A stretch of DNA of 64,000 nucleotides from Lunatibacter salilacus (GCF_009797935.1 NZ_VOLC01000017.1:92109-156108), one strand, 5' to 3'; positions 54,521-64,000 are shown, counted from the first letter of the stretch. Translations and numbers: made by a program. Notes: generated by a model not told the origin, from the letters alone.

Positions 54521-55888
54521 ATGAAAAAGAGATTTTTACCGGGAGGCTTTAATCCAATGGATGCTTTTGCCAGACTAAAGCGTAAGAATTATATAATCCT
54601 ATCATTCGCATTGCTGTTTTCATTGACCTTGGGCTTTCGGTTTGGTGATGTTCAGGCACAGACCATTCCGACGTTCAAACCTTCCCTGCCATCAGGCCAC
54701 GCGGTCGCCTTGCCGGGAAATCCGGCAACTCCTAAACCACAAATTCCGTATCTCGAAGAACTACGGCAGATTCAATCTTTAAAGCAGTCCTACGATTCCC
54801 TCAAAACCCAATTGAAAAGGTTAAAGGAGATATCCCAAGATAGTACAGATAGTGCCGTCGTTAGAGCACGCAGCAAGGTTGTCTTGGAAAGGGAAAAGCA
54901 GCTATTGGAAGATATGGTTGCCAGGGACGACGTTCCGGACGCAGAACTAAATGCTGCCATCGCAAATACCCTCAGCGATATTAACCGCAGCGGGCAAACC
55001 TTGGAAACCGCAAGTAGTGTGGCGGAAATAGAACACCTAATGGATACCAGTGAAGAAAATCTTAAGGCACTGATAAACGAATGGGTAATGCCAAAGATAG
55101 AGCAGCACCTAAGCGGCACCTTGGATCAGGGATGGGACCCTGTTCCGGGGAAGGTCCCCGATTACTTTGGATCGGGAGGCCATTCGCTATTGGAAACGGA
55201 TGGGGATTCAGCCGAAGAAATACTGGCACTTGCCAGGAAACACGTGGCGGGTAAAGGGCGGCATATATCCGATGAATATCTCAAAAATGCAGATCGGGAC
55301 TTCAGGAAACTGAAAATAGATTCTCTTGGGTACATACAGGTTACTAAATTTCAAAATTTTAAACAAAAATCAGCCTTTTTTGAACCCAATACTTTGGCTG
55401 GGAAAAGTTGGCAGCAAAGGACGGGGCTATATATATGGTATGATCCGCTCACGCCGTTTGGTGAGGGTGTGCATATTGCCTCCGGGGTTTCCTATGGTTT
55501 TTCACCACAGGTGAGGGTATTTGCGGGAGGAGTTGTTAGGAGTCACTTCAGTAAGGAATCCTGGCCGAGGCGTGAGGGTGTCGGTGTTTCATTGGGAATG
55601 CGGGTATCGAAAAGAAACTGGGCTGTTCAAGCCATGTTGACAGGTTGCGAAGTCGCTATACAATATCCAAAGGGGAATGAGAATTTGAATTACGGGGGTA
55701 AAATTTTATCTTCCACGGTAAGCGTCGGCCGGAGGATTTCCATGGGTTCAAAGGCACAAAGTATTGTTTTGGTAGGAATCGATCCACTGTATAGAAAGGA
55801 AAAAAGCCTGACGGGATCCGCCGTTCAGATTAGCATGGGGTTTGAGTTAGAACGTCTGTCAAAGTCTAAAAAAGAGTCGGGAAAATAA
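54521..55888 (+). CDS. Exported coiled-coil / barrel protein, unknown function
   Basis: A 455-residue protein. A long N-terminal leader with a basic first part and a hydrophobic core (YIILSFALLFSLTLGF) ends near VQAQ, about residue 47. Residues ~70-190 are coiled coil (LEELRQIQSLKQSYDSLKTQLKRLKEI). The last ~150 residues alternate strands (LYIWYDPLTPFGEGVHIASGVSYGFS, GVGVSLGMRVSKRNWAVQAML, SAVQISMGFELERL), suggesting an outer-membrane anchor. No family was recognised. It precedes the fibre-like and RHS-like genes on the same strand but is separated from them by 855 bp. Confidence 0.6.
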   Translation: MKKRFLPGGFNPMDAFARLKRKNYIILSFALLFSLTLGFRFGDVQAQTIPTFKPSLPSGHAVALPGNPATPKPQIPYLEELRQIQSLKQSYDSLKTQLKRLKEISQDSTDSAVVRARSKVVLEREKQLLEDMVARDDVPDAELNAAIANTLSDINRSGQTLETASSVAEIEHLMDTSEENLKALINEWVMPKIEQHLSGTLDQGWDPVPGKVPDYFGSGGHSLLETDGDSAEEILALARKHVAGKGRHISDEYLKNADRDFRKLKIDSLGYIQVTKFQNFKQKSAFFEPNTLAGKSWQQRTGLYIWYDPLTPFGEGVHIASGVSYGFSPQVRVFAGGVVRSHFSKESWPRREGVGVSLGMRVSKRNWAVQAMLTGCEVAIQYPKGNENLNYGGKILSSTVSVGRRISMGSKAQSIVLVGIDPLYRKEKSLTGSAVQISMGFELERLSKSKKESGK

Positions 55889-56743
55889 ATACAAAAATCC
55901 GATCTGGTTAAAATAGGCGTCCAGACTGTGCCAAACATATAATGATAAAAACAATGGTTTTTCAGCTCGGTTTCAGTTTGGACCTTTACTTTATATGCGA
56001 TTATCAAAGATAATTTATAGACAGTATTTCTGTTTAGAATGCTTCGAAAAATATTATTAAAATAAACAAAAAAATTATTTGATAATTAATTTTCATTTGC
56101 TATATTTATGTTATAAAATTTAAATAGCTGTTGCGTCTTAAAAGTAAAGGAATAAAATTCTTTTTATGTTACCCCCGACACAGCAGTAGACTTCGCCAGC
56201 AGGTCTATTTTTAAAAATTAAGATAAATTTGTTAATTTTTAAAAATAGCATGTATTCTTTGTGAATATTAGGTTTGTGTTACCCATTGTTTGAAAATTAA
56301 AATTGTTTTATTGCCTAAGAATTAAGTACGCAGTTTGGAAATTCCCTAAAATTGACCGGGTCTTTTGCCGCCATTAATTTTTCATGCCCTTTGCCTTGTT
56401 TCACAATCTGTAGATTTTGAAATATGCGGAAATTTTATTGCCGGTTTAGAATCCATCTTAAATTTGCCATTCCAATCCCCGTATTGTGTTGATATGCTTT
56501 TTATAAACAGAAGTATCCGGGTTTTTTGTGCGTGATTGGGAAGTCATTTTTACACTATTTGGGATTCCAACAATATTTTTGAATGCCATACAAAGCATTT
56601 GTCGGGATACGTTCGTTCAATTGAACATATTATAATTTCTATTGGGTAATAATGCATATTAAGGCATAATTATATGTCATATATAACTCCAGTGTTCATA
56701 TTGTAATTATGTTTTCTACTAACCAAAAAATTATAACAGACAG
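55889..56743. other. 855-bp AT-rich region before the RHS cluster
   Basis: Reading frames are short and no gene is supported. It includes a perfect inverted repeat (separate entry). The contrast between this AT-rich stretch and the G+C-rich genes to its right is sharp. A TATGTTTT at 56708-56715 resembles a -7 element but has no TTTG partner. Confidence 0.45.
56205..56248. repeat. Perfect 16-bp inverted repeat
   Basis: CTATTTTTAAAAATTA (56205-56220) and TAATTTTTAAAAATAG (56233-56248) are exact reverse complements, 12 bases apart. Each arm contains a TTTTTAAAAA palindrome. All pairs but two are A-T, so a hairpin would be weak; a regulator site or remnant of a mobile element is possible. Confidence 0.6.
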
Positions 56744-57643
56744 ATGTTCACGGAAAAAATCATATTACACGGAAAATTCAAAACCGCCTGCATATTCTTT
56801 TTGGCGGTCTCGTTTACGGGTCTGGCCCAGACAAACCTAATCCAGTCCACGGGAAATGTGGGAATCGGCACCACCTCACCTGCTGTTCCATTGCAGGTCA
56901 AGGGGGATGTAATCCTCGGGCGCGGCAGTGGGGGCAATAACTTCATGCGGATCCACTCAGATATAAACGGAGTGTATTTGACAAGCGACGATCCCAATAC
57001 GAACCAAAAACATCTTTTTCTTAGGGCCTCCCCTACCAACGCCAACGGCAAAGACCGCCACCTTTTCATCCAGGCCGGCAAATCCAACGGCAACTGGATA
57101 ACGCGCATGGCTGTCATGGGCGGGGGAAATGTGGGTATCGGCACAACCGGCCCCACCCACCGCCTCCATGTGGCAGGCTCCGGAAAATGGACCGGAAATT
57201 CATCAAGCTACACGGAAATCCATTCCAACGGCAACGGCCAATATCTCCGGCAGTTCGCAAACGACGGAACAACCCAAAGCTGGATTATACGGGGCTATGC
57301 CACAGGCGGTGTCCAGGCACTGTTCAACAGCGGCGGGATAAACGTCAACGGCACGGTGAAAGCCAAAGAGGTAAACATCACCGTTTCCGGTTGGCCGGAT
57401 TACGTGTTCCGTCCCGGCTATAAGCTCATGCCGCTGGGGGAATTGGAAGGTTTTATTCTTGAAAACGGACATCTTCCGAATATCCCAAGCGAGGCGGAGG
57501 TGACTGAAAATGGGGTGCGGCTTGGCGAGCTGAATGCGAAGCTGTTGGAGAAGATCGAGGAGCTGACGTTGTATACCATCACCCAGGAGGAAAAAATCAA
57601 TGCCCTTGTCATCAGACTGGAACACCTTGAAAACAGAAAATGA
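56744..57643 (+). CDS. Tail-fibre-like secreted protein with GNVGIGTT repeats
   Basis: A 299-residue exported protein (signal peptide ending about VSFTGLAQ). GNVGIGTTSP near 38 and GNVGIGTTGP near 130 are the repeats common to Bacteroidota fibre-like proteins and to phage tail fibres. The C-terminus WPDYVFRPGYKLMPLGELEGFI, HLPNIPSEAEV and KLLEKIEELTLYTITQEEKINAL matches the trailing coiled-coil region of such proteins, where a chaperone S74 peptidase would sit in phage; no S74 catalytic residues are seen. It is the first of the G+C-rich genes and lies 125 bp before the RHS-like gene. Confidence 0.7.
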   Translation: MFTEKIILHGKFKTACIFFLAVSFTGLAQTNLIQSTGNVGIGTTSPAVPLQVKGDVILGRGSGGNNFMRIHSDINGVYLTSDDPNTNQKHLFLRASPTNANGKDRHLFIQAGKSNGNWITRMAVMGGGNVGIGTTGPTHRLHVAGSGKWTGNSSSYTEIHSNGNGQYLRQFANDGTTQSWIIRGYATGGVQALFNSGGINVNGTVKAKEVNITVSGWPDYVFRPGYKLMPLGELEGFILENGHLPNIPSEAEVTENGVRLGELNAKLLEKIEELTLYTITQEEKINALVIRLEHLENRK

Positions 57644-57768
57644 CTGGCATGAACGGTGAAAGTCGCATATGATGTCCAATCCTTCCTTTAAAATCTTTAA
57701 TTGACCCAACAGCCCAATACCGGAGTGGCCGTATGTTTTTTGAATTATAACAATAAAAAATAACTAGA

Positions 57769-60700
57769 ATGAAAAAGGTTACCTTGTTTTTAATTTTCAA
57801 TCTCTCTCCACTCTTGGGCTTTGCCCAAAGCGATCCCCTGAATTTTGATGTTGCCCCGACTTCACCGAATGCCTATGCGTTCTCAAAGTATGTGGAAATA
57901 CCCGAATCCTCCTACACAGGACTTGTCCCTATTTCCATTCCGATCGGTTCAATAAGCGAGAAAGGCGCCAGTGTGGATATTACACTTTCATATCACGCAA
58001 GTGGTATAAAAGTGGATGAAATTGCTTCCTGGGTGGGCTTGGGGTGGAGTCTCAATGCCGGCGGCGTGATTACCAGGGAGGAAAGGCACAAGGCGGAAAG
58101 ACCGGACGGCAACGGGAACATTTTACCTACCCGTTTGGATATCGGTTTTCCGGATCCAAATCCCAGGACAGGTAGGTTCGATAACCTGAATATTTTCTTT
58201 GACGCGACTAGAGATGGAAATTTTTATGATATAGAACCCGATATATTCTATTACAATTTTGGAAACAGAAACGGGAAGTTCGTTTTTGACGAAAATGGGG
58301 ATGTGCAGTTTTACAAGTATGAGGATCTCAAAATCGAATTTGTGAAAAGCAACCCTTCAGCGGGGGTGAGCGCTGTCAATTCAAAATTTATTGTCACGGA
58401 TGAAACCGGAACGGTTTATGAGTTTGATGAAATTGACAGGGCTTTTGCTGTCGGGTTAAATGAACTGATTCCCACTTCATGGTACTTGACAAAAATTGAA
58501 TCACCACAGGGTGGAGAAATAACGTTCAACTACACAACAAGGGTTGCCGGACATTTTTATAACCAAAAAACATCCCTGCTTATCGATGAGGGGGATGACA
58601 TAGACAATTATGGATGGCCCGCCCCCGTACAGCATTGGTCCACCGGCAATGAGGTTTTCCTGGAAAGTATCAGTACGCCGAATTCGGGTAAAATCGAATT
58701 TACGGCTGATACTTCTTCCCGCCTCGACTACCGGAGCAATCTACCGGGCTACGCACTCAGGGAAATCTCATTTTATGATCTTGACAATGTCCCCATAAAG
58801 CATGTCAGTTTTAGTACCGGCTATTTTATCGCACCCGCATTCACATCTGGTTTTGCGGGGTATCGATCACCAAATTTATCTACTTTCGAGCATTTAAGGT
58901 ATCGTTTAAAGCTCGACGCCATAACCTTTTTTGCGGGTGACAAGTCAGACGCACACCCCCCCTACAAATTCGAATATTACAGTGATGTCAACGGATCACT
59001 ATTTAACCTCCCCCACCGGCTGTCGGTAGATCAGGATCATTGGGGCTATTTCAACAACGCCGGAAACAGAACTTTGATACCCGGGATAACATGGACGGTT
59101 TACGCCGGCCAGTGGTTTGAAAGGATTCTTAATATGAAAGATTATTCAACAAATAATTTTAAAGGGGGGGCTAACCGGGAAGGCAGCGCCACGGCGGTAA
59201 AAGCCTGCTCCCTGCATAAGGTTGTCTATCCGACCGGCGGATATACGGTGTACAACCTTGAACCGCATGATTTTGATGATCCGGAGGAAGGATATAGAAC
59301 CGGCGGCGGTCTAAGGATCGGGTCAATTGCCAACCATGACAACAACGGTTTGATTGTCAACCAAAAAACCTACATCTATAAGAATTTTGATCCATCCATG
59401 GATCCGCCATTTATTTCCGGGAATTTTTCCTCCGGACAGTTGATTAGTGACCCCCGCGATTTTTATGTGTTGTTGGGTAGAGGGTATGGACCTGCACAAA
59501 GGGCGGTTCCACCGGGAGATATAGGTTCAGTTTTTGGGGATTGGAGCAATGTTAAATTCATCCACCCATTTCAGAATGTGGTTAAAATTTCAACAGTGCC
59601 CCAGGCGGTTTTGGGTTCAACCCGCGGCCAGGCTGTTGGTTACAGGCAGGTCATTGAATTTGAGGGCGGCAACGGATACAGGGTAAGTACCTATACCACC
59701 TCATCCACCTATCCAAACATGTGGAATCCGCAAGACCATACGGATATTGACGCGCCGACAGATATATTTGACAGTCAATACAGTACGTTGATACCGCCGG
59801 CCCCGGGTGTTGGCGGGTATACCAAATTAATTATTGAAAATGTATCCGGAAGTCAGTTTCCCTTTCTTCCCATGTACGACACGGATTGGAAAAGAGGACA
59901 CTTGGAAAGTGTCCGCGTTTACAGTGAATCCAAACATCTGCTGTATAAGAAGGACTATGAGTATTTTTTTCCAAACTTAACGGATGTTTTTGGATATAAA
60001 GTATATGAGATCAGCGGGGATAACTCAAGACAAAGCTATATACACGGCAAATACTATCTGCCCGCAAACTGGGTAGCGAAAAAAAAGGAAACGTCCACCC
60101 ATTACGGCATGGACGGGTCCAATTCCCGGGTTACCGTAAAGGAATTCGAATATGCCGGTACCCACCACAAATTCCCCACGCTGGAAAAATCAACGGACAG
60201 TGAAGGTGGAGAGATTCAAAAAAAGTATTACTACCCACAGGATTATAACAACGGGGTAGAAAATATCAGCGCGCTGAAGAACAACCATATTATCGGCAAA
60301 GCTGTCAAGACAGAAATTTTAAAGGGAGGTAATTTGACGGAGGGCACAGTCCATACATACAACAACCGGGGTGATCCCGTCCAGGTGTACAACTATGAAA
60401 ATGAATCATTAATTCCACCCCCAACCCATAATCCCGGTTTGTTGACTCCACCGGGCTACCAAAAAAAAGCGTCCTATGTTTATGACCCCTTAACACATCT
60501 TTTAAGAGATGTGGTTGTTTCCGCAAATCCCCATACATCATACATATGGAACGGCGATTATCGGTATCCGACCGCAAAGGCGGAAAACGCCCTCTCTGCA
60601 AACATTGCGCATACATCCTTTGAGACATCGGAAAAAGGGGGCTGGGACTATTCCGGCAGTCCCGTCCCCTCTGCCAACTCCAAAACGGGCGGCTATTATT

Positions 60701-61119
60701 ATAACCTGGGAACCGGAAGTATTTCAAAAACTGGAATCGGCGCAAGCACGGCCAACAAATTCCGCCTGACGTTCTGGGCGAGACGTTCCGCCGGTTCCGG
60801 AAACTGGGCCTTTATGGGGCGGACGGAAAGCCTGACTACCGCCTGGAAGTTTGTCGAACGTGATGTCACAGGCAACACTGTCACCATTTCGGGTAGCGGT
60901 ATCCATGTCGACGAACTCCGCCTGCACCCCGCGGAAGCCCAAATGACCACCTATACGCATGTTCCCCAGGTGGGCGTGAAGTCCGTGACTGACGCACGAA
61001 ACTACACCGTTCATTACGACTACGACGCCTTCGGCCGCCTGAAGACTGTCAAGGACGAAAACGGGCAGATCATCGAACATTACCAATACAATTACCAGAC
61101 CAGTGGGCTAAACCCGTAA
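57769..61119 (+). CDS. RHS-related secreted protein (N-terminal partner)
   Basis: A 1116-residue exported protein (signal peptide to about FAQ, residue 20). The start of the mature part (AFSKYVEIPESSYTGLVPISIPIGSI, VDITLSYHASGIKVDEIASWVGLGWSLNAGGVITRE) is the typical N-terminal block of Bacteroidota RHS proteins. Only the end (HYDYDAFGRLKTVKDENGQIIEHYQYNY) shows clear RHS/YD repeats. The RHS shell is therefore mostly in the next large gene. There is no toxin domain at its C-terminus. It is followed after 13 bp by a small gene and then the DUF6443/RHS gene. Confidence 0.78.
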   Translation: MKKVTLFLIFNLSPLLGFAQSDPLNFDVAPTSPNAYAFSKYVEIPESSYTGLVPISIPIGSISEKGASVDITLSYHASGIKVDEIASWVGLGWSLNAGGVITREERHKAERPDGNGNILPTRLDIGFPDPNPRTGRFDNLNIFFDATRDGNFYDIEPDIFYYNFGNRNGKFVFDENGDVQFYKYEDLKIEFVKSNPSAGVSAVNSKFIVTDETGTVYEFDEIDRAFAVGLNELIPTSWYLTKIESPQGGEITFNYTTRVAGHFYNQKTSLLIDEGDDIDNYGWPAPVQHWSTGNEVFLESISTPNSGKIEFTADTSSRLDYRSNLPGYALREISFYDLDNVPIKHVSFSTGYFIAPAFTSGFAGYRSPNLSTFEHLRYRLKLDAITFFAGDKSDAHPPYKFEYYSDVNGSLFNLPHRLSVDQDHWGYFNNAGNRTLIPGITWTVYAGQWFERILNMKDYSTNNFKGGANREGSATAVKACSLHKVVYPTGGYTVYNLEPHDFDDPEEGYRTGGGLRIGSIANHDNNGLIVNQKTYIYKNFDPSMDPPFISGNFSSGQLISDPRDFYVLLGRGYGPAQRAVPPGDIGSVFGDWSNVKFIHPFQNVVKISTVPQAVLGSTRGQAVGYRQVIEFEGGNGYRVSTYTTSSTYPNMWNPQDHTDIDAPTDIFDSQYSTLIPPAPGVGGYTKLIIENVSGSQFPFLPMYDTDWKRGHLESVRVYSESKHLLYKKDYEYFFPNLTDVFGYKVYEISGDNSRQSYIHGKYYLPANWVAKKKETSTHYGMDGSNSRVTVKEFEYAGTHHKFPTLEKSTDSEGGEIQKKYYYPQDYNNGVENISALKNNHIIGKAVKTEILKGGNLTEGTVHTYNNRGDPVQVYNYENESLIPPPTHNPGLLTPPGYQKKASYVYDPLTHLLRDVVVSANPHTSYIWNGDYRYPTAKAENALSANIAHTSFETSEKGGWDYSGSPVPSANSKTGGYYYNLGTGSISKTGIGASTANKFRLTFWARRSAGSGNWAFMGRTESLTTAWKFVERDVTGNTVTISGSGIHVDELRLHPAEAQMTTYTHVPQVGVKSVTDARNYTVHYDYDAFGRLKTVKDENGQIIEHYQYNYQTSGLNP

Positions 61120-61132
61120 AAACCCCAATACT

Positions 61133-61588
61133 ATGAAAAAGGCATTTTATACCGGAACGGTGATTTTACTTTTTACCGCATTCCCGGCGGTATGTCAAAA
61201 TCTCCGTGAATTTATAGCTTCTGACTTGACAGGTTATTGGCAAACAGATTCCGCCGCCCAGCTTGGGGCTAAAACAAACAGACTGCCACATACGGACTAC
61301 CCTGCTGACAAAGCAATGTCGGATGGCATGGACCGGGCAATCAGGTCAAGGGAATATATTTTTCACGACAACGGCATGTTTACCGCCCAATGGCTTCTGG
61401 GGACAAAACCGGCGGCGGTGGACGGAACCTGGGGAATGGTGTCCGGGGACACGGTTTTTATCGAAGTGGACGGGACAAAGACGGCGTATGCGGTCAATTC
61501 TCACCGAAAGGACGGAATTGTGTTGGTGCCGCTGAGGGAGCGGCGCGGGGAAGTCCATGAGTTGTACTTTGTCAAGCGGCAGGAATAA
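61133..61588 (+). CDS. Small secreted protein between the two RHS-like genes
   Basis: A 151-residue exported protein (signal peptide to about VCQ, residue 22). The mature part contains two short repeats of W..D...F strands (FHDNGMFTAQWLLG, TWGMVSGDTVFIEVDG), resembling lipocalin-like or META-like small beta domains. The family is unknown. Its stop overlaps the next ATG (TAATG), so it is co-translated with the RHS genes and could be a partner or chaperone. Confidence 0.65.
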   Translation: MKKAFYTGTVILLFTAFPAVCQNLREFIASDLTGYWQTDSAAQLGAKTNRLPHTDYPADKAMSDGMDRAIRSREYIFHDNGMFTAQWLLGTKPAAVDGTWGMVSGDTVFIEVDGTKTAYAVNSHRKDGIVLVPLRERRGEVHELYFVKRQE

Positions 61589-64000
61589 TGAAGCCCGCAT
61601 TACTTTTTATCGGATTTTGTCTGATTGCGCCGGCTGTTTTTTGCCAAAGCACCGCCCGGCCGCAAATCACGGGGCCCACTTCCGTGGCCCTGGGCACGGC
61701 AGCCACTTTTCATGTGGCTTTTTGGAACGGCTCCACCATGGTCCATCCAAGCAGCGGCCTGGGTTATATGTGGTCCCCGTCCGGTGGATTTGTCAACCAT
61801 GAATCCCAAAACAGCATAAGCCTTACTTTCAACTCTGTTGGATCCCACTGGCTATCCTACCAATACATGACCTACGACGGGAATTATTACGACAACATCC
61901 AGGTTCAGGTAACAAGTCCCGACCAATGCGCCGGCATATCCGCGGCCGCCCCGGACGGTTCCAGGGTCGGAAATGGCACAGTTACCCTGGAAGCCTCCCC
62001 CGCCCCAACCGGCTTCGGCTACCGGTGGTTTGCCGCCGACCAATCCACTCAACTTGGCACCGCCCGAAAATTCACCACACCCGGCCTGTCGGCAACCACC
62101 ACCTACTACCTGGCCTACATCCACACGGCATCCGGCTGCATGACACCCAAAATACCGGTCAAGGCGGTCATATCCGATCCTAATTTTGTGAAAAAATATA
62201 CCGCGAGACAAACTGGTCTTACCGAGACGACAGTGAAAACCGGCACCCCATCCCAATCCTACAAGACATTTACCTATTATGACGGGCTGGGCCGGCCGAA
62301 GCAAACTGTGTCAAAACAGGTTTCCGTATCGGGAAAGGACATCATTACCCCGATCCTTTATGACAACTACGGGCGGCAGAAAATTGATTACCTTCCCTAT
62401 GCAGGAAACAACGGTTCCCCTCCGGGGGAATACCGGCCTTCCGCCGTTTCCGAACAGAATACCTACTATACTAACCTCTATGGGCCCAACCCTGCCGGAT
62501 ATGCCGAAAAGGCGTTTGAGCCTTCCCCGCTAAACAGGGTGGACAAACAGGCGGCGCAGGGCAATGCCTGGAAAATGGGTTCCGGCAGGGAATTCAAATA
62601 TTCCCGAAGGCCGAACACCGCGGCTGACGCAGTGCGGATATTCACGGTAAACAGCGGCGGCCTTCCGGTGACCTCTTCCGCTTATGCGGCAAATTCGCTT
62701 TGGGTGGATATTGGTGATGACGAGGACAACCTCCGGACAGTCACCTATACGGACAAACTCGACCGTGTGGTAATGAAAAAATCCCTGGATACGGCTTCGC
62801 CGGCAGCGGACGGGCATGCGGGATGGCTTTGCACTTACTATGTGTACGATGACTTCTCCCGGCTTAGGGTGGTGATACCGCCCAAGGCTGTAGAAATAAT
62901 TGCCGAAGCAAGTTGGAAACCCTCCGCGAGTACGGACGCGACGTTGTCGGACGGGCAATATTTCCGGTATTTCTACGACGGAAGGGGCAGATTGATAGAA
63001 AAGCGCATACCCGGAAAAGGAAGGGAATCCATGGTGTATGACAACCAGGACCGCCTTGTGGGATTTCAGGATCCGAATATGGCAAATGCGTCTCCCAAGC
63101 AATGGCTTTACACCAAATACGACGGACTTGGAAGGGTCGTCATGACCGGGATTACCACTGTCAACGGATCCCGTGCGGATATTCAGGGAATACTGGACGG
63201 GGCGGCCTCCAACAACGCATCGGTGGATGCCAATACCGCCACAAAAAGAACGGGGACTGCGATTTCCTCCAACAAATTTGACGGATACCGGGAATATGTG
63301 GCATCGGGTTCCGTCACGCTTCAACCCGGATTTACCATGAAGGCTACCGCCAACCAAAGCTTTACCGCCCGGATAGGGACGGACACTTCGGGCCCATCAG
63401 GTGCCTGGCCGGCTGATGAAGGCAATATCCTGACCGTAAACTACTACGATTCGTATGCATTTTTAAGCGGGTATTCCTACGTAAGTCCAGGTGCGCCTTT
63501 TTCCGCCCAACCAACTATGCGGATTCACGGGCTGCAAACGGGGAAAAAAGTAAAGAATTTGGAAACAGGGGAATTTTACACCACCGCCATCTTCTACGAT
63601 GAAAAGGCCCGGGTAATACAGACGCTTTCCCAACACCAGCTTGGGGGAACGGTACGGAACTCCACGGCCTACAATTTCGAAGACCGGCCAACCCATACCC
63701 TGATTTCAAGCACATCCCCGTCCGTTCCGGACATCCGCCGCGCCTACACCTACAACGTGGCCGGACAACTTGCATCCGTGACGCATAAAACCGGGACACA
63801 AACCCCTGTTACACTGGCTTCATACACCTACAACGATCTGGGGCAACTGACCGCAAAGTCGTTCCCTGGCATTACTTCAGGCAACCAGACCTATGCCTAT
63901 ACTATCCAGGGCTGGTTGAAAAATCTTGGCAGTGCCCACACGGATGTATTCAGGCAGACCCTATACTACCAAATCGGTGCCGCGGCCAACCGCTGGAACG
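61588..64000 (+). CDS. DUF6443/RHS-repeat protein (3' end outside window)
   Basis: From ATG 61588 the frame stays open to the window end (about 804 codons). It begins with a signal peptide (MKPALLFIGFCLIAPAVFCQ). Residues 24-200 are Ig/PKD-like. Near 205-250 FVKKYTARQTGL... and FTYYDGLGRPKQTVSKQVS give the DUF6443 start, then RHS/YD repeats follow: LYDNYGRQKIDY, YTDKLDRVVMKKS, YVYDDFSRLRVV, FYDGRGRLIEKR, VYDNQDRLVGF, YDGLGRVVMTG, YNVAGQLASVTH, YNDLGQLTAKSF. Such proteins form a shell that in other bacteria encloses a C-terminal toxin; any toxin here would lie beyond the window. This is the main RHS protein of the cluster. Confidence 0.85.
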   Translation, partial: MKPALLFIGFCLIAPAVFCQSTARPQITGPTSVALGTAATFHVAFWNGSTMVHPSSGLGYMWSPSGGFVNHESQNSISLTFNSVGSHWLSYQYMTYDGNYYDNIQVQVTSPDQCAGISAAAPDGSRVGNGTVTLEASPAPTGFGYRWFAADQSTQLGTARKFTTPGLSATTTYYLAYIHTASGCMTPKIPVKAVISDPNFVKKYTARQTGLTETTVKTGTPSQSYKTFTYYDGLGRPKQTVSKQVSVSGKDIITPILYDNYGRQKIDYLPYAGNNGSPPGEYRPSAVSEQNTYYTNLYGPNPAGYAEKAFEPSPLNRVDKQAAQGNAWKMGSGREFKYSRRPNTAADAVRIFTVNSGGLPVTSSAYAANSLWVDIGDDEDNLRTVTYTDKLDRVVMKKSLDTASPAADGHAGWLCTYYVYDDFSRLRVVIPPKAVEIIAEASWKPSASTDATLSDGQYFRYFYDGRGRLIEKRIPGKGRESMVYDNQDRLVGFQDPNMANASPKQWLYTKYDGLGRVVMTGITTVNGSRADIQGILDGAASNNASVDANTATKRTGTAISSNKFDGYREYVASGSVTLQPGFTMKATANQSFTARIGTDTSGPSGAWPADEGNILTVNYYDSYAFLSGYSYVSPGAPFSAQPTMRIHGLQTGKKVKNLETGEFYTTAIFYDEKARVIQTLSQHQLGGTVRNSTAYNFEDRPTHTLISSTSPSVPDIRRAYTYNVAGQLASVTHKTGTQTPVTLASYTYNDLGQLTAKSFPGITSGNQTYAYTIQGWLKNLGSAHTDVFRQTLYYQIGAAANRWN

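Noticed and set aside
62530..63357. A 275-codon minus-strand frame
   Set aside because: Antisense to the G+C-rich RHS gene; long antisense frames are expected in such DNA and no family pattern is seen.
1..64000. CRISPR arrays, tRNA or rRNA genes, intact insertion sequences
   Set aside because: None seen on reading both strands; small or degenerate ones could have been missed without computation.

Overview
The window is from a Bacteroidota genome, most likely order Cytophagales (Cyclobacteriaceae-like). Support comes from a secreted protein with a CHU_C-type (type IX secretion) C-terminal domain, Bacteroidota-style promoter elements (TTTG / TAnnTTTG), the split secreted RHS proteins typical of this phylum, an ECF sigma / TPR / CHAT cluster, and an AraC-type regulator beside a contractile injection operon. 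No rRNA, tRNA, CRISPR array or intact insertion sequence was seen.

Region 1 (1-9.2 kb) is a defence and toxin-antitoxin island in decay. It opens with a two-gene module: the 3' end of a protein cut by the window edge, then an Upf1/Dna2-like helicase fused to a PIN nuclease domain. A SIR2-like protein is intact. Around these lie broken genes: an AbiEi-type antitoxin remnant, two RhuM fragments, a type I methylase (hsdM) with an internal deletion, a nonsense-mutated and truncated hsdS, a frameshifted parDE pair, and a truncated HigA-like antitoxin at 12.9 kb.

Region 2 (9.5-14.1 kb) holds an 870-residue T9SS-secreted IgGFc-binding/PKD protein and a predicted outer-membrane protein.

Region 3 (14.6-44.3 kb, all minus strand) is the centrepiece: a complete-looking extracellular contractile injection system (eCIS; Afp/PVC/AlgoCIS type). 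Transcribed from 44.3 kb downward it encodes sheath, inner tube, a gp26-like zinc-motif baseplate protein, a low-complexity protein, the DUF4255 terminator, an AAA+ ATPase, a small conserved protein, two LysM/tube-initiator-type proteins, hub (gpD), spike (gpV), PAAR-like tip, gp25, two baseplate-J-type wedge proteins, a tail-protein-I-like protein, a DUF6519 beta-helix protein, a small coiled-coil protein and a 2098-residue protein. The last has two DUF4157 domains, a long helical middle and an HNH nuclease-like C-terminus. Gene ends overlap or lie within about 100 bp throughout, so this is probably one operon. No separate tape-measure gene is evident. An AraC-family regulator lies just upstream on the same strand.

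Region 4 (46.3-54.2 kb) contains a beta-helix lipoprotein with a good terminator, an ECF sigma factor with a membrane-anchored TPR partner and a convergent TPR-CHAT protease-like gene, and a cytoplasmic GH13 alpha-amylase. Its intergenic spaces hold several clean inverted repeats, including a potential three-way-junction fold at 52.4 kb.

Region 5 (54.5-64 kb, plus strand) is visibly richer in G+C. It holds a coiled-coil/barrel protein, a tail-fibre-like protein with GNVGIGTT repeats, an RHS-related protein of 1116 residues, a small secreted protein, and a DUF6443/RHS protein that runs off the window end.
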